Positions 36,763 through 37,174 of a DNA stretch of 37,174 bases are shown here, in pieces. The notes under the pieces are model-generated. The model was not told where the DNA came from. It saw nothing but the letters and a program-made list of their open reading frames with translations, and ran no database searches. Source of the stretch: Candidatus Gastranaerophilales bacterium (lineage in GTDB: Bacteria > Cyanobacteriota > Vampirovibrionia > Gastranaerophilales > Gastranaerophilaceae); contig JAFQHZ010000001.1 in assembly GCA_017415185.1 (NCBI GenBank), positions 1-37,174 of the forward strand, given 5' to 3'. Every line of letters begins with the position of its first letter. Positions within the stretch are counted from its first letter, which is position 1. Both the position numbers and the translations under genes were made by a program.

Positions 36763-37173
36763 TTAACATAAATCAGGCCAACAACAACTTACTGAATAGC
36801 CACATGGATGATGACATGAAGGACATGAGACAACACCAGAGCCACAACTGCCATCAGGACGAGTGTTGCTGCATACTCCACCTGGGTCAAAGGTCCATCC
36901 ACTTCCCAATGAAGAACAATAATCAGCAGTTATATCTCCTCCATTACATGGAGTTTGCCCTGATTCAATCATACATGCGTAATTGTTTCTAAGTTGCGCT
37001 ACAGAGTTACAATCATAACTAGCTAACTCATTTTCCTGACACATCATTTCATACTCAATCCCCTTGGAGCTTATGGGGAAGTTGAATTGGTCTTTGTAGG
37101 GGGTGTTGGGTTCTTCTTCGCCATTGATGTCTACTGTTATGATTCCAAGGAGGGATTTAGACATTTCACAACC
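36763..37173 (-). CDS. Type IV pilin-like protein, 5'-truncated by window edge
   Basis: This is the paralog of the gene at the left edge. The frame is open to the right edge (GCE before MSKSLLGIITVDINGEEE), so the ATG at 37164 is unlikely to be the true start. The first ~47 residues are almost identical to the other copy. The remaining ~90 differ but keep a framework: C-N-GG-D-I-T-x-DYC-SSLGSGWTF, then Cys-rich SCPSCHHPCGYSVSCC. About 14 Cys in 137 residues imply disulfides outside the membrane. Codon use is C-rich. It lies upstream of and in the same direction as adhE, without a visible terminator between (111-base gap). Confidence 0.6.
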   Translation of the reverse strand, partial: GCEMSKSLLGIITVDINGEEEPNTPYKDQFNFPISSKGIEYEMMCQENELASYDCNSVAQLRNNYACMIESGQTPCNGGDITADYCSSLGSGWTFDPGGVCSNTRPDGSCGSGVVSCPSCHHPCGYSVSCCWPDLC

Positions 37174-37174
37174 A

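Overview
The window is AT-rich bacterial chromosome with tightly packed genes on both strands. It has a complete set of housekeeping genes and no phage, IS or CRISPR content. The best guess for the host is a fermentative, anaerobic gut relative of the Cyanobacteria (Vampirovibrionia/Melainabacteria, order Gastranaerophilales). This is an inference from several points: very low GC; an AdhE plus Rex fermentation module; ThyX; a YidC without the proteobacterial P1 domain but with an enlarged TM2-TM3 loop; type IV pilin-like proteins with Cys-rich tails; and small lineage-type proteins with an N-terminal F-x-G motif. I could not search a database, so the taxonomy is only moderately sure.

Layout. 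The two edges (2-679 on + and 36763-37173 on -) carry truncated paralogous pilin-like genes in inverted orientation. They share a 142-bp stretch that is about 94% identical, followed by divergent Cys-rich C-termini. Inside lie gltX (-); the operon hom-thrC-leuS (+); an unknown 330-aa protein; a PLP decarboxylase followed by deoB (-); ligA and a secreted SIMPL protein (+); a SWIM/SNF2 helicase (+); rpmE-thyX-prfA (-); a large acidic EF-hand protein (-); lepA (+); a ThiE-like/Nudix pair (-); an ECF-type sigma factor with a coupled 59-aa ORF (+); yidC-murA-RWYD-repeat gene (-); mnmE (+); two paralogous unknown proteins (-); an FAD oxidoreductase (-); an orphan NarL-type response regulator and a rhodanese (+); and rex preceded by adhE (-).

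How it works together. Much of the window serves translation and its quality control (GluRS, LeuRS, RF1, L31, LepA, MnmE), the envelope (MurA, YidC), DNA maintenance (LigA, ThyX, SNF2), threonine synthesis (Hom, ThrC) and fermentative redox balance (AdhE with the NADH-sensing repressor Rex).

The most interesting signals are not genes. (1) An 18-27 bp motif (core TCGATTGGTATTGATAAT) occurs five times between 30.99 and 32.63 kb, around and inside the oxidoreductase, response regulator and rhodanese region. One copy runs into a 28-bp sequence whose 16-bp core matches the E. coli dif recombination site. (2) At least six genes lack a Shine-Dalgarno and have a -10 box ending 6-7 nt before the ATG, which suggests systematic leaderless transcription of operon-first genes; internal or UTR-bearing genes have good Shine-Dalgarno sites. 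(3) The duplicated pilin genes look like a conserved-core, variable-tail family.

No gene-free stretch exceeds 300 bases. The two longest are 31605-31878 (promoters, dif-like site, one motif copy) and 33049-33321 (a possible small RNA).
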